Below are positions 32,671 to 43,879 of a DNA stretch of 64,000 bases, piece after piece (position 1 is the stretch's first letter; each line of letters begins with the position of its first letter). A model generated the notes under the pieces. The model saw nothing but the letters and a program-made list of their open reading frames with translations, was not told where the DNA came from and did no database searches. The DNA is taken from NCBI GenBank assembly GCA_038373885.1, contig JAWZYV010011610.1, positions 744,001 through 808,000 on the forward strand, written 5' to 3'. The translations under genes and the position numbers were made by a program. Source of the stretch: Cheiracanthium punctorium. Taxonomy: Eukaryota > Arthropoda > Arachnida > Araneae > Cheiracanthiidae.

Positions 32671-33362
32671 TATATATAAAAGCAGGACTGTGTCAAAATT
32701 CTCTGTAAAACTAGGTATTATTGCTATGTACCTCCTCATGTGTAGTAAAATTACTACACTATTAACTGTTTTAAACTTATTGAGTGATGTAACATTTTTA
32801 TGTAGATTTGTTACTTTAAAAATTGATATTTAGAACAAAAATCGTAAGGGAAGCTCAAGCATTGAATATTTGACTTTTGCAACCTCGTAGACCGGTTGTC
32901 CATCCCAATGGACATTTGCATATTTTCTTAAATAATTACATTTTCCTTAATTTTTTACTTTAACATGCTTATTAGTATCATATTATGATATTTTAGAATG
33001 GTAATTATTTTTTTTACTCACAGCATTAAAGTGGGGTCTGAAAGGGTTAAAGTGCAATGCAAGTCTCTTACAGTTCTATTTGTTTCACATTTGATGCGTT
33101 TTCACTTTTACGAGTCTTAAAAGCTGTAGAAATGAGTGGTTTCACTTATAATTGTTAAATTTAACAACTTAAGTGGCAACAATGGATTCCGTTGCTACAG
33201 AAACTATGTTAAAAATAGAACATGAAATGAGCTATTTATGTTTACTTTCCAAGGACTGCCATATTGGCGTCATTAACGCCACCAGTCGATGTCAAATAGC
33301 TCAAATCACAAATTAAACTTGACACTAAAGCTAATTCGCAATACCCTGTTTGGCGGAATTAA

Positions 33363-33638
33363 CCCATTTATGCCTAGCGTCCCTTTTTTGGGACGGCATT
33401 TTCGCTATCAGTCGAAAACGTTATTTATTTTTCCTACCCTTTATTCGCGAGTATTGAACTTCAATTCCACAAAATATTTTAATATGACCAAGTAGGATGT
33501 TGACATTTCAATTTTTATACATAATGATTTTAAATGAAATCATCCCTTGTTCAAAAAGTTGACATCAGAAATTTATCAATTACTGCTGGTGTTAGCAAAA
33601 ATCGAAGAAAGTCGCAAAAATATCCAGACACGAATGGG
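33363..33638. mobile_element. TTAA MITE with CCCATT ends
   Basis: TTAA at 33359-33362 and 33639-33642. The left end CCCATTTATGCCT and inverted right end CCCATTCGTGTCT match at 10 of 13. Subterminal GTCCCTTTTTTGGGAC forms a hairpin (about 33379-33394). It is a piggyBac-type non-autonomous element, non-coding. Confidence 0.82.
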
Positions 33639-34813
33639 TTAAAAAGAAAAATTTTTCTATGCATACGCTAGTGACATTGGCTCATCTCAATTGTGGAACG
33701 GAATTCATAATACGAACAGCGTTGCACTACATTTGAATATTTTTCGCCTACTTTGCTAAGAAATATACTATAATAGGAATCAACATACATTTTAATTCGT
33801 AAAACAAAAAATATATTAGACAGTATTAATTACGTCTGTTTCTAACAGTTTCCAATAAAAGAAACGTAGCGCTGCTTAAACATATAAGAATGAATTATTT
33901 AATACACATTTAGTACTTCAATCGCCAAAATACACCATTTTGCGAGATCTTTTTGTTTTCAGGGAATCATTCGAAGGTTTGATTTAACAGCAATCAAAAT
34001 GGGAAATAGTTATCTATCATTTATATAGTTCACTCGCCAAAATTTAATCCAATAGGCATCTAATTGATTATTAGCAGTTATTTAAATTATTAACTATAAC
34101 GGGTTTTAATCACCGTTAACTACCATGTACAAATGAGAGAATTTCAATTTTCTGAAATTTGGCGGAATTCCTCTAACTTAAATCAGTTTACTTAATTTGG
34201 TGAAAATTCTATAGATCGTTTAAAATCGCCTTAATAACTGCATTATTTCTATATGAAACATCGAAGTATAGCGCCGTAAAACTTATACTTGTTATTAAAA
34301 ATACTATTTCGTTACGCTCTCAGTAATTTGCGCCAAGCCCAAAACTGTGCAAATCGGTAGAACCTACTACTTTCTCAAAATCGCCAAATCAGCCATTTTT
34401 TTTTCGACAAACTATAAAATATACATATTAGTCTCGGAAATCTCTCAATCCCTTATTCTTTTACACATAAAAAGCATTGAATTCCTGCTCTGATTTCACA
34501 TGAACGCAATATTTTAATTAAAAAATAACTTTGTAAATAATCTAAACAGAAAAAAAAAAATCATTATTCTTTGATTTTTACTGCAGGAGTCTAAATAATT
34601 TAATAAAATAGCCAAACATGGCAACCTCGATGCTTATTTCTCCCTTTTTTGACTACAGGGGTTACAATTGAGGAATTGCGGAGATCAAAAATTAGCATTT
34701 TTGACGGGTTTTTTATCAATATCTCCTAAACTAATTCGAATTTCGAAATTTTCCGAATTCGTGGATACCTCGTTCGAAACTCAACTCCCAGCCGTTTAGG
34801 AGGAGATGCTGCT

Positions 34814-34839
34814 ACACACACACACACACACACACACAG
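34814..34839. repeat. (CA)n microsatellite
   Basis: About 13 direct CA units close to the AT-rich end of element E3. Confidence 0.92.
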
Positions 34840-34859
34840 ATTTTAATAGTATAGAAGAT

Positions 34860-36280
34860 AACTAACAGCTTCAATTTACGCCCTTTAAATTGCTTCGTTA
34901 TCGACAATTTAACTCAAACTAATAAAGCATTTTAATCAAATTAAAGCATTTTCATTTTTTTAACGTGCATAATTAATAATAGAGGATGATTTTCAAAAGT
35001 AGGACAAGACATACTTCCTAGTTTAAATTTATCTCAGAAATTAAATTAAAGATTTTTAAAGATGCCTCAATATTTGTTTTACTTAAATGAAAGTGCCATC
35101 TCATTTCAATTGTCGCATTAATTATATGGATATTTTAAAAAATATATTCACAATCATAAAATAGAAACTACTCGGAATCATTCAAAATTTAATCTTCTGG
35201 TTTTAAATATTTTTATTTCAACCAAAATGAGTAATGTCAGACTTCTTGTTACCCCTTCCCTCCCCCTTGTCACAAAATGTCACGATTTCGCGGTCCTCCT
35301 CCCTTCCCTCGAAGCCTCATATCACTTGTGCCCACAATTTGAGTGGCGTGAGAAATTCTGTACACTCCCTCTAAAGTCAGGCAAGAAATATTTATTACAT
35401 TTACAAAAAAAACTGTAAAGACAATTTTCCATACAGAAAAGTAATGGATGGTAAGCAGCAAGGTACTGCAGTACTCAATGAATTCGGAGCAGAAAAATTA
35501 AAGTTCATCCGGTAGCAGGTGCGCAATCACTGAAGCACTTAAAAGCGTTGTAAAAAAACCTAAACTTTCTATTGGAAGCAAACCTGGACACTTTTAGTAA
35601 GGAAAAAAAAAACGCGAAAACTCACAAAGGTTAATGGAGTTTAGAATAAAAATATCTTAGCATTTACATAAACAGAACATTTTATATTGTACATTTTCAA
35701 CATAAACATTTAATGAAATAAAATTTATACAGGCAATTATAGTATAGTATCCGAAATCAAATATTTTGTCAGAGATATTTCCAACTGACATTATTTTCTG
35801 GCATAGATATAAACAAAGACCCTCTTTCGGCCGTTAGCGCCCGACTTTTTTCCGAGCATTTTCCAATTTATGTTGATACCAGAAGTGATAAATAAATTTC
35901 CGACATGTGTGTGATATGAAGAACGTATTTCTTTTTCTAAAAATATGAATAAGACAGTGAAAGATTCTGAGTTTACTTTCTTATCGCTAAATATTTTGCG
36001 GAAATCACATTTATTATTCGAGAAAATTAAAGTAGGAAAATAAATTAATGCTTAAATATTTTTGCGACCAGCAAATTTTGCGACTGTCTAAAAATAGATA
36101 GCTTTGCATTAATGGGTTAAGTCGATAAAATATTATTTTTAGGAACAAAACTAAATATTTTAATGCTGATACAGCAAATAAATACATAATGGACGAATCA
36201 ATAAATCGGCCAAGTGATGAAATTATTCATAACGCTCGAGATGCAGTATAAATAAAGTCCAAATTTGTTTATCCATAAAA
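34860..36280. other. Gene-free interval with a dispersed-repeat fragment
   Basis: At 35245-35345 the words 'ccccttccctcccccttgtcacaaaatgtcacg' are present in order; I recall this CT-rich 'ttgtcacaaaatgtcac' motif as a common dispersed repeat in arthropod genomes. 'aatgggttaa' at about 36113 could be a solo piggyBac-type end. No gene is seen. Confidence 0.45.
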
Positions 36281-36286
36281 TAAGGC

Positions 36287-36538
36287 CACTGGCGGATAAA
36301 GAAATTTTTTTAGGGAGGGGCAAATTTTAAAAAAAAAAGCTTTTCGGACCTAAAAAAATTGTTACACTAAAGCCATGTAAGTTTTTTGTGGGCAGAGCTA
36401 ATTAAAAAACAGAAAAAAAAGCTCATTTGACCTAAACAAAGAATACGGTAAAATAAAATGGCGTAGGTACATAAGTAATGCCATTTTTGGGGGGAGGGGC
36501 ACTGAATCCCCCGAGCCCCTCCTCTGTATCCTCCATTG
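36287..36538 (+). mobile_element. hAT MITE, family C (CAGTAGYGGATCCAG-like), decayed
   Basis: The ends CACTGGCGGATAAAG and, inverted, CAATGGAGGATACAG match at 11 of 15. Length (252 bp) and interior ('gggaggggcaaatttt') match the well-preserved copy at 60376-60626 (251 bp). The duplication is decayed. Confidence 0.7.
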
Positions 36539-36858
36539 AATGGTCCAATATACACAGTTTTAAAATGGCGAGAGCTTTTTTCTTTTTCTCGCATCAGTTT
36601 CAAGATGGTATCAGGACAAACATGCACATGCGATTACCTATAAATTTGATTTCTGACTACTAAAAGTAAAGGCCAGCAAATGACCGGGGGATTACTAGTT
36701 CTATTCCAAACAGACCACTTGAAATCACCGCGCAAATAAATAAACGAAGTGCAACACATCTTGCGATTTACATCCTACTTACTTAATCTTCGATTTTTCG
36801 TCTCATATAAGTCCATTGTTAAACTAATGCCTGCGTTGAATAAGTACCTATGTGAACA

Positions 36859-37762
36859 ATAGTAAAACCTCGCATAACGGACACTGCCCTTTAACAGACA
36901 TTGCTTATTAATGCACATTTTTTAATCACCAGGGCTTTGAAGTCTGGGCTTACTTTAATTTTTTTTTTTTTTTCTAACCAAAAAAATTTTCCCAGCAAGT
37001 CACTGTCCAAAAATAAAGGTACTGTACTATCTGTGGTATAGAATTCTGTAATATCACACTCTGAAAAATATTACAATCTTAGCATCGTTAATATTTATAA
37101 AAAGCCTTGCACAGGTCTTTTTATGAATACCAACGATGAGCAAGAACTAAATACAATAAATAAAAAGAAAATTCATTTAAAAAAATGTAGATAATAATAG
37201 TAGGTGTGACAAACAAACACTTGTGACTGATATATTCAGTAAATGAAACTATTCTGCAGAAGACATTTTTTTACACTCTTAATTAATTTTAATAAAGCTG
37301 CAGCAGCTTCATTAGTTTGTTTGATTATAGCAACGCTACGCTAGGGCGATCTGCCAAGGATGGAGGAGTGCCTTGGTAAGAGGACTTTCTAAAGGTTCTA
37401 ACGCGTATTCATGTTACATCTGGAGAAAACCTACCAAAACTCTAGGCCGTTAGATCGACAGCCGCGCGATGGGACCCGAACCCGAGACCTTCACACTTCG
37501 GCCGTTTACCATATTTTCAGTGACTTAACCACTGTGCCATGGTGAGACGGAACTTCATTAGGAAAGAAGGGAATTTATTTTTATCAATTTTAATGTGAGT
37601 CAACGCATTCACTAATTTTATTTAAAAAGTATGGATTATATGTCACGTGTTAAAATACCACGAAATTTCTCTACAATTACCGCACTCCTTGATAGCGGAC
37701 ACTCCCCGTTAGAAGAAGTAAATTGTGGTTCCTACGGTGTCCGCTATCGAGAGGTTTTACTG
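36859..37762. mobile_element. pogo/Tigger-like non-autonomous element
   Basis: The left end AGTAAAACCTCGCATAACGG and the inverted right end AGTAAAACCTCTCGATAGCG start identically for 11 bases and both continue into GGACAC. TA follows the right end; the left flank is degraded. CAGTAAAACCTC ends with a TA target are typical of pogo/Tigger elements. It has no transposase and carries a SINE (37320-37550). Confidence 0.75.
37320..37550 (-). mobile_element. tRNA-derived SINE, family S8
   Basis: On the minus strand 'tggcacagtggttaagtca' (box A) and 'ggtctcgggttcgggtccc' (box B) form a tRNA-like head, followed by a body ending 'gccctagcgtagcg'. It is the best-preserved head of the S8 family and lies inside the Tigger-like element. 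Confidence 0.82.
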
Positions 37763-37774
37763 TATATCCATTAG

Positions 37775-38330
37775 CAGGGTGTCTACCAAATTTCTGAAAG
37801 TCAATTTCCTGACTTTTACCTGAATTTTGGGAGGTCCCGTGAAAAAACTTCCTGACCAATAAATTTTACTTAGGGAAATTGCACAATGCCCCTCCCTTGT
37901 TTTTATGTTTGCATATTTTGTACAACTTCTTGAAATCAATTTTAACTACAGTAAGTATACAGGATTAAGCTTTCATCCATTGAGAAACAGAAGTAGTTGC
38001 ACTTCCTGATAGAATTAACTAACTGTTCTTGGAAATACGGTCCTAAGATATAAGTTACCAAGTAAGCTAATTTGTCTTTTACCCTCCCGTCACGATGGTG
38101 AGCCCCCCATTTTCCCCTCCTAACACATCGCTTGATGATTTCGCAGTCCGAAAAAATGCGTTGCTTTTGGTTTCCAGTCTGACAATTAGAGAGAAAAGGT
38201 TAAAAAAAAAAAAAAAAAAAAGGACACGAAAAAAAAATTTAATTTTTTGGTGAATTTTCCGGACCCATTATCCAATTTCCCGGTTTTTTCCAGACTTTCC
38301 GGACCCATTTTCCAATTTCCCGGCTTTCTG
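37775..38330 (-). mobile_element. DNA transposon with 5-bp target duplication, copy 2
   Basis: CAGGGTGTCTACC at the left is flanked by 'attag' (37770-37774), and the same 'attag' follows at 38331-38335. The body is the reverse complement of 19719-20307 with scattered changes, including the region coding for the MDESL-type motif. The far end lacks about 30 bp of terminal sequence yet ends in CTG beside the duplication. An A run lies at 38202-38221. Confidence 0.8.
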
Positions 38331-38339
38331 ATTAGTGAA

Positions 38340-39440
38340 CATTTCTGAGAAAGAACGTAAAACAAAACCACCACAATGTTTGTCGAAAAAATCTTGCGGT
38401 ATCCCGTATCATCTTTTTCTCCCCAAGTTTATAGACGGGGGAAAAGGTGTTGGAGAGACATTCAGAATCAGAATAACGGCAACATATGCTGGGACGAGAA
38501 AACATTCGAGTTTTAGATTTCCCATTTCAACAGGTACGCGCCCTCATTTCTACCCACTGTCCAACACTTAAAACTTTTTCGCAGACGATGAAAACAGATG
38601 ACAGAGCACCAAGACGTTGGGTAATTCGTATTTCTTAACACTGATAAAGAAATTTTGCTACTTTCTGCTCGGAAAATTTGAGGAAAAATCATCTGTTCCT
38701 TTTTTTTTTCCGTGCACTAGGGTGCTGTTTCGTTCACGCCCAGAGTTTTGTCTACCCGATTTTGTAGACACGATTTGTAGACATGAACTATCACGGTGAA
38801 GATCTTTTCAAATGTGTTTGCCAGATAACCCAGAAAGGGGGGGAGGGTGGAAAATAAAACGTTGAACAGTCGCTCAGGCTTTGCAAGTTTTGATATTGAT
38901 CTCCAAGTTTGCTACCAAAAAATAACTTCAAAACCGAACCAAGCTTGGCGATATCTTCCGAATTTGGCTAGAAACTGGCAAACGCGATAGTTTATCGTTT
39001 ACAAAGGAAAAGTCAGAATAAGTCTGACAAATACTGTAAAACAGTTTTAATAGGCAATTTTAAGATAGATTTTGATTACAAAGACGTATTTTATGAAACA
39101 AGGGAGAAAAATACGGCACACTCATGAATAATTATACACTGCCCTACTTAATGGAATAAGGAAAGAAATTAGGGAAGACGCATGGATTATGATACACTTT
39201 TAATATATAGCGCTTTAGTGAGTATTTAAAATTTGTAAGTGTTTCAGATTTTCTTACTTTTGTTATTTTTTTTTCCCGGTGTATGTGTGAGAGAGAGGAC
39301 GTCGAAATATTGCCCAGTGCTCAAGGAATACATTTCGTAAAACTTTTGGCGGTGATGGTGATTAAAAAAGAAAAGAAAAATTATACCAACACTCAGATTT
39401 TCTCAGGCTAAAATATCAAATATATTTTGCTAACACCAAA
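38340..39440. other. Gene-free interval
   Basis: No gene or repeat recognised. Confidence 0.5.
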
Positions 39441-39447
39441 TTCTGAG

Positions 39448-39835
39448 ACCCCGCAGTGCCTAGTCGCTATAAGTTCCGTTCCCATAAGAACACGGAAAGT
39501 GAAGCAGCACCGGCTTGGCCAGTTCTTGGGAGGGCGAAAACCTCTCTCGGCTGAATTGCTGTGGAAGAACCGTGTACGCTAAAGGGAGCTGGTGCACGTA
39601 AAATCTGTCGTGGGTCCAATGTCCCCCATGTTCAAACGATACCTTTGGGGGTGCCGATTTCAGGTGCTAGGTCTCTCATCTGGAATATGTTCAGAATTAG
39701 GTGCACACTCGTAGGGACAGCAAAGGTCTGCCTAACAGGCGCCCCCATAATAAAATGACCCCTATCTGCGGTCCTCATAGTGGTCAAAAAACAAGTTAGC
39801 CGCTGACCCGGCCGATAGAAAGAAAGAAAAAACCA
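39448..39835 (+). mobile_element. SINE family S5, copy b, with tail
   Basis: It has the same ordered words as 24552-24840, and extends to 'gcccccataataaaatgacc', 'gttagccgctgacc' and an (AGAA)n tail. The tail words match the SINE at 52769-52988, so the two families probably share a 3' half. Confidence 0.78.
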
Positions 39836-39924
39836 ACAAATTCGGGGGATTCTTTATTTAATAAATTTATTACAAACGACAGTCATTGTTTAAAAAATTA
39901 GATTGTATATTTTTATTTTATTTA

Positions 39925-40075
39925 CAGTACAACCTCGATATCTCGAAGACGAAGGATACCCGAAGAAATCGGTATATCGAGTTTTCGAGATAACGGGGAA
40001 GTAAAAGAGTCAGATAGTGGGGGAAAACACATTTATTCGAGATATCATGATTTTCGAGTTATCGAGGTTACACAG
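39925..40075. mobile_element. pogo/Tigger-like MITE
   Basis: CAGTACAACCTCGATATCTCG at the left and the inverted right end CTGTGTAACCTCGATAACTC share ACCTCGATA.CTCGA. TA flanks both sides (39923-39924, 40076-40077). It is 151 bp and non-coding. Confidence 0.78.
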
Positions 40076-40079
40076 TATT

Positions 40080-40660
40080 AATATATTTGTGCGTTCTTTC
40101 ATAAGCGGATTGATAAAACATGTTTTATTACGAAAACTATTTTTATAGGCATTTTCACAATCAACTGACTTAATTTTACAGATGTGACTACGCCTATTTA
40201 ACTATCAAACTTTGTTAGTTTCCAATAAATGAGCGACATTTGAAAACCTTAGAAGGTCCAGCTTATATTATATCACTTCTAAAATCAAGGGGTGGGGGTG
40301 GGGATAGAGAAATTGCACTCAGATTTCTCTTGCCAGCCCCGTTTCCCTCTGGTTTGCTGATGCATCAAAAGTTAAGGGTACTAGAGAAGCAGGGGAACTA
40401 CCCTGAATATAGGCAAGGGTTGAGTCATCCGTAGAGAAATTAGGTCATCCATTCTATCCAAACTGGGCAGGAACAGAACACAACAAAAAGTGGATCCCAC
40501 TTGAACTACACTTGTGCAGAACTGTCTGAACCGGAGTCCCGTGCAAGTAGACCACTAGCATTGTTAAAGTAGCCTTCCTCACCGAAGATTCTATTATAGC
40601 GATAGGCTAGAAACACTCTAAAAAGGGACAACTTGTGATAAAGGTAAAAACTGATGGTAG
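40080..40660. other. Gene-free interval
   Basis: Nothing recognisable except a G-rich patch near 40272-40285. Confidence 0.45.
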
Positions 40661-40672
40661 GATAAGGTAGAG

Positions 40673-40982
40673 CAGCGTTTCCCAACCGGTGGGGTGGCCC
40701 CTGCGCAGAGCGTTTAAAAGGGGGGGTGTGAGAAAAACAGGCAAAGGGCAAATGATAAAGAATATTTTAAAAAATCATCTTATTTTTACTCCCAACCATA
40801 TCCATTTTCGTTTAAAATGTTTATTCAAACTTTGCTAACAACGTTATTTTGTAGTAAAGGTGACTAAATGTTCATTGTTAAAGAGTAAAAAAGTAATTTG
40901 CTGAAAAATGTGAAGGAGTGGGTCGCTACCATAAGTTAGACGTTGTTGGGTGTGCGCGACGTTAAAAGGTTGGGAACCGCTG
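40673..40982. mobile_element. hAT MITE, family G (CAGCGKTTCCCAACC)
   Basis: The ends CAGCGTTTCCCAACC and, inverted, CAGCGGTTCCCAACC match at 14 of 15. Flanking 8-mers aggtagag and gggtagag match at 7 of 8. A partial second copy occupies the last 215 bases of the window. Confidence 0.9.
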
Positions 40983-41014
40983 GGGTAGAGGGTATGGAAT
41001 CAGGTAGCAATGTA

Positions 41015-41171
41015 CATGGGCGCCGGCAGAATATTTCCCAGGGGGGGGGGCAAAGACTACTTCAACGTATGGTTACCATGTTGGAATGAGCAAAAAAGCA
41101 AGGGAAAACACTGCATACAAAAATCCAGGGGGCATTGCCCCCCCCTTTGCCCTATGCTGCCGGCGCCCATG
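41015..41171. mobile_element. hAT-type MITE, family B (CATGGGCGCCGGCAG)
   Basis: Perfect 15-bp inverted ends CATGGGCGCCGGCAG. Flanking 8-mers gcaatgta and gcagtgta match at 7 of 8. It has a G run near the left and a C run near the right end, and is closely related to 63390-63715. Confidence 0.9.
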
Positions 41172-41447
41172 GCAGTGTAGTAATTTCGATCCCCAGCGAT
41201 CTGGTTCGTAAAACGAGCCGATAATGAAAAGATTTCAGAAAAGATTGAACTTAAAACTTAAAAACTAATCGCGTGTACACAATTTATTTTATTCTTTTTC
41301 ATCCCTAATGTTAGGCTTAACTTTGAAAATTGCACCATCCTCTGTATCAGTATTTGTCAGCTGCAAGGCTGTGGCTCGGACGAAAAAACAATAATGGTTT
41401 ATAATCAAAATTTTGAAGGGAAAAAAAAGTATGTTTAAGGGCATCGT

Positions 41448-41690
41448 CAGTAGCGGGGTGGGTCCAGGGATGGGCTGGGGGGGCTTCACTCCCCCCCACA
41501 AAAAAAAAGGTGGCTTAAGGGTAACATTTTGCTTTATTATTACATTTTAAATAGGTAAAATGATCTTTTCTTATAATTTACTCCCTCCCAAAAAAATTTT
41601 ACTTTGGTTTAGACTAAAATTTTGCTTCATTGCGCATTTTGTTTGGGAGAAATAAGCTTTTTTCATAATTTAGCCTTTAATATAGTTACG
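41448..41690 (-). mobile_element. hAT MITE, family C, one end lost
   Basis: It starts CAGTAGCGGGGTGGGTCCAG. Its interior ('tagactaaaattttgcttcattg', 'tttgtttgggagaaataagctt') is the reverse complement of the 60376-60626 copy. The second end is missing. Confidence 0.7.
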
Positions 41691-41819
41691 CTGTTCACTG
41701 ACTTTGTCCCAATTCCCTCTTTACCTCTCCCTCTCTACCCCCTACCCCCTCCCCTCTATTTTAATCTCTCCAAAACAAAACTTCTACTTACATTACTTGG
41801 TCTAAAATCGTAATAAGGT

Positions 41820-42885
41820 GCACACCGTTGATTCGATCGGCTTGAATTTCTTCACAATTATGATTAAAATTATATATAAAATAATCTGCACTGTTTAAAA
41901 ATCGGAAAATCCGCCCTTTCCCAGATAGTTCGTCGTTCTTTGTTGTTAAGCTGCCGCACCTACGTCATGGTTTTATTTTCAAACGTACTCATTTGCAATT
42001 TTGTGGTTTATGAAAAAGTTACTTAAAAATGTAGCAAAATTCATAGCATTTGGGCCAATCTAGTTGCGAATTTGCAAAAATACGTTTTAAAATGTAGGAG
42101 GAAAATAAGCTAATTTGAAAAATCACCTGTTCCACTCTTTTTAACTTCAGGAAATTGCTCAAACAGTTCATTTGGAAACGCTACCCGAATTTATTCAGAT
42201 TATCCTTTGCAAAGCCTTGATTTTATTATAAATTTAACAACTTAAGTGCCAACAATGTCATTTGAACATAATTATAATAATAAAAAAGTAGAATATGAAG
42301 TCACTTATTTTAGGTGAACTAAGATTATTTTTATTGAATGTACACATTTTTTCGTTAAGTGCAAAGAATTGCATTTGAACGTAACTATAATAATGTTGTT
42401 GTTCTCGTGGCCATGGATAGAGGATTGCACTATCCATGGAAAAGGTGCCATTGTCTCCGAGGGGGTTGGACTTTTGTATATTGGTCCTTAATTTTGAACT
42501 AATTCCAGATGAGAGACCAACCACCTGAAATCGGCACACCCAGAGGTATCGTTTAAACATGGAGGACATTGGAGCCACGGCGGATTTTAAGTGCACCAGA
42601 CCAGCTCCCATTAGCGTACACTCTCCCACAGCAGTCCAGCGGAGAGGAGTACACCCTCCCAACCTCTGGCCAAACAGGATGCTGCTTTACTTTCCATTTT
42701 TTTACGGGAACGTAGTTTAGGGACTAAACCACTGAGGGACAACTATAATAGTAAAATTAGAATATGAAGTCATTTATTTTAAGTGAACTGAGATTATTTG
42801 TATTGAATGTACACATTTTTAGGTTAACTTTTTCTAGCCCCCGTTGTAATTGCTTCCCCATCGGGCTCGGTCTTCTAGTTAAATC
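41820..42885 (-). mobile_element. Family X repeat, interrupted by a SINE
   Basis: On the minus strand it begins AACTAGAAGACCGAGCCCG and continues as in 11880-12457. The SINE copy at 42405-42742 splits it, and about 80 bp beside the SINE (42260-42345 and 42745-42830, 'gaatatgaagtcaYttatttta') is present on both sides. Confidence 0.6.
42405..42742 (-). mobile_element. SINE family S5, copy c
   Basis: It is the reverse complement of the S5 words: 'cagtggtttagtccctaaact', 'aaagtaaagcagc', 'gggagctggt', 'aaacgatacctctggg'. Its tail end carries a perfect 10-bp hairpin, CCATGGATAG with its inverse (42411-42420 and 42430-42439). Confidence 0.78.
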
Positions 42886-42889
42886 ATAA

Positions 42890-43555
42890 ACATTGTACCT
42901 TATCACAAAAAACACACTCTACAACATTAAAAAAAATTAACCTTCATTTGTTATACATTTCTTTTCTTCTTATTTTCTTTTATTATTATTTTCCGTTCCC
43001 CTTTGAATTTCGTCTGGAAAACGAACATTTAAACACGCAAAGAATTTTTTTTTTTTTTTTCAGAAAAAACGTCTGAGGAAGTATTACTTCAGAAAACTTC
43101 TCAGTCGCATAGTAACCCTACGCAAGCTCAATTGAGGAAATCTAGTCATTAAGCAGCTGAGGACTGTCAAGGCAAAGGCTTCTTTTGTGTGGGAAAAGTG
43201 TGCGATATACATCGTTATATGGAGAAGAATTTGTGTCACTTGAATCGTATTACACCTCCACAGTGATACTGGGTTCGCCCCGCCAAAAAGCCATCTTCTG
43301 CAGGGGAACGCAACTTGGAACAACGCCGCCTTTTGTAGTGCCGCTCTCTTGCTCATGGAATTCCGAAAAGAATTTAGAAAGTCAAGGTGTCACTCGACTC
43401 TAAAATACCAGCACTTCTTTATTAAATTGAAAATATGCATCAGAGTAAAAGCAAAGTCCTGTATAATCAGCTACGACCCCGCTCCACCGTTGTCTTAAGC
43501 TCGCTTTCAAACCCATTTGCATGAACTTAAGGATAGGATGTAGATCAGGTGTTGT
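42890..43555. other. Gene-free interval
   Basis: A T run lies at 43047-43062. Frames at 43084-43403 have no domain. Confidence 0.45.
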
Positions 43556-43559
43556 TTTG

Positions 43560-43775
43560 TGAAGGCAAAGCACAGTAAGGCTATCTGCCAAAGAGAGGAA
43601 TGGTAACGTGGAGGCCTTGTTAAGGGGTTCTAATGGATATTCACGTCACATATGGAGAAAACTACCCAAAACTTCAGATCTGCAGCCAGTAGGCCAGAAG
43701 ACTGGACACACCTTCACATTTTAACCATCTACTGTTGTCCAGTGTCTAATCCACTCTTCCATTGTTCCACAGGAT
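43560..43775 (-). mobile_element. tRNA-derived SINE, family S8, diverged
   Basis: It shares body words with 37320-37550 ('atctgccaa', 'ggttctaaYg', 'attcacgt', 'tggagaaaac'). The tRNA-like head is worn. Confidence 0.65.
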
Positions 43776-43782
43776 GTATATC

Positions 43783-43868
43783 AAAACCAAGGGTGCTGGG
43801 AGGGCGATTAAAGGGGTGTATGTGGAAAACCAAGGGTGCTGGGAGGGCGATTAAAGGGGTGTATGTGG
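43783..43868 (+). repeat. Perfect tandem duplication, 43 bp x 2
   Basis: The unit starting 'aaaaccaagggtgctggg' is repeated once without visible change, and a third start ('aaaaccctggg') follows at 43869. A young duplication next to the SINE. Confidence 0.9.
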
Positions 43869-43879
43869 AAAACCCTGGG

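Larger units (their letters stand above)
31616..33046 (+). mobile_element. piggyBac-like element, internally deleted
   Basis: TTAA at 31612-31615 and 33047-33050 bounds 1431 bp. The ends CCCTTTCAAACCC and, inverted, CCCTTTCAGACCC match at 12 of 13. It carries remnants of a piggyBac transposase. The near-palindrome TGTCCATTACAATGGACA occurs at 31631-31648 and 31979-31996, and a variant at 32897-32914. Confidence 0.92.
29805..34856 (+). mobile_element. ACTAGCTG repeat, element E3, with four nested insertions
   Basis: It starts ACTAGCTGCTTACCCG and ends with AGCCGTTTAGGAGG, a (CA)n tract (34814-34839) and 'ttttaatagtatag'. It abuts the end of E1, giving two copies head to tail. Inside lie hAT MITEs (30932-31128, 31264-31424), a piggyBac-like element (31616-33046) and a TTAA MITE (33363-33638). 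Subtracting these leaves about 3 kb of E1-like sequence. No reverse transcriptase or Rep/helicase frame is visible, so it is non-autonomous or deleted. Confidence 0.65.

Noticed and set aside
36105..36118. AATGGGTTAA as a piggyBac-type right end
   Set aside because: No matching TTAA-CCCATT left end was found upstream.
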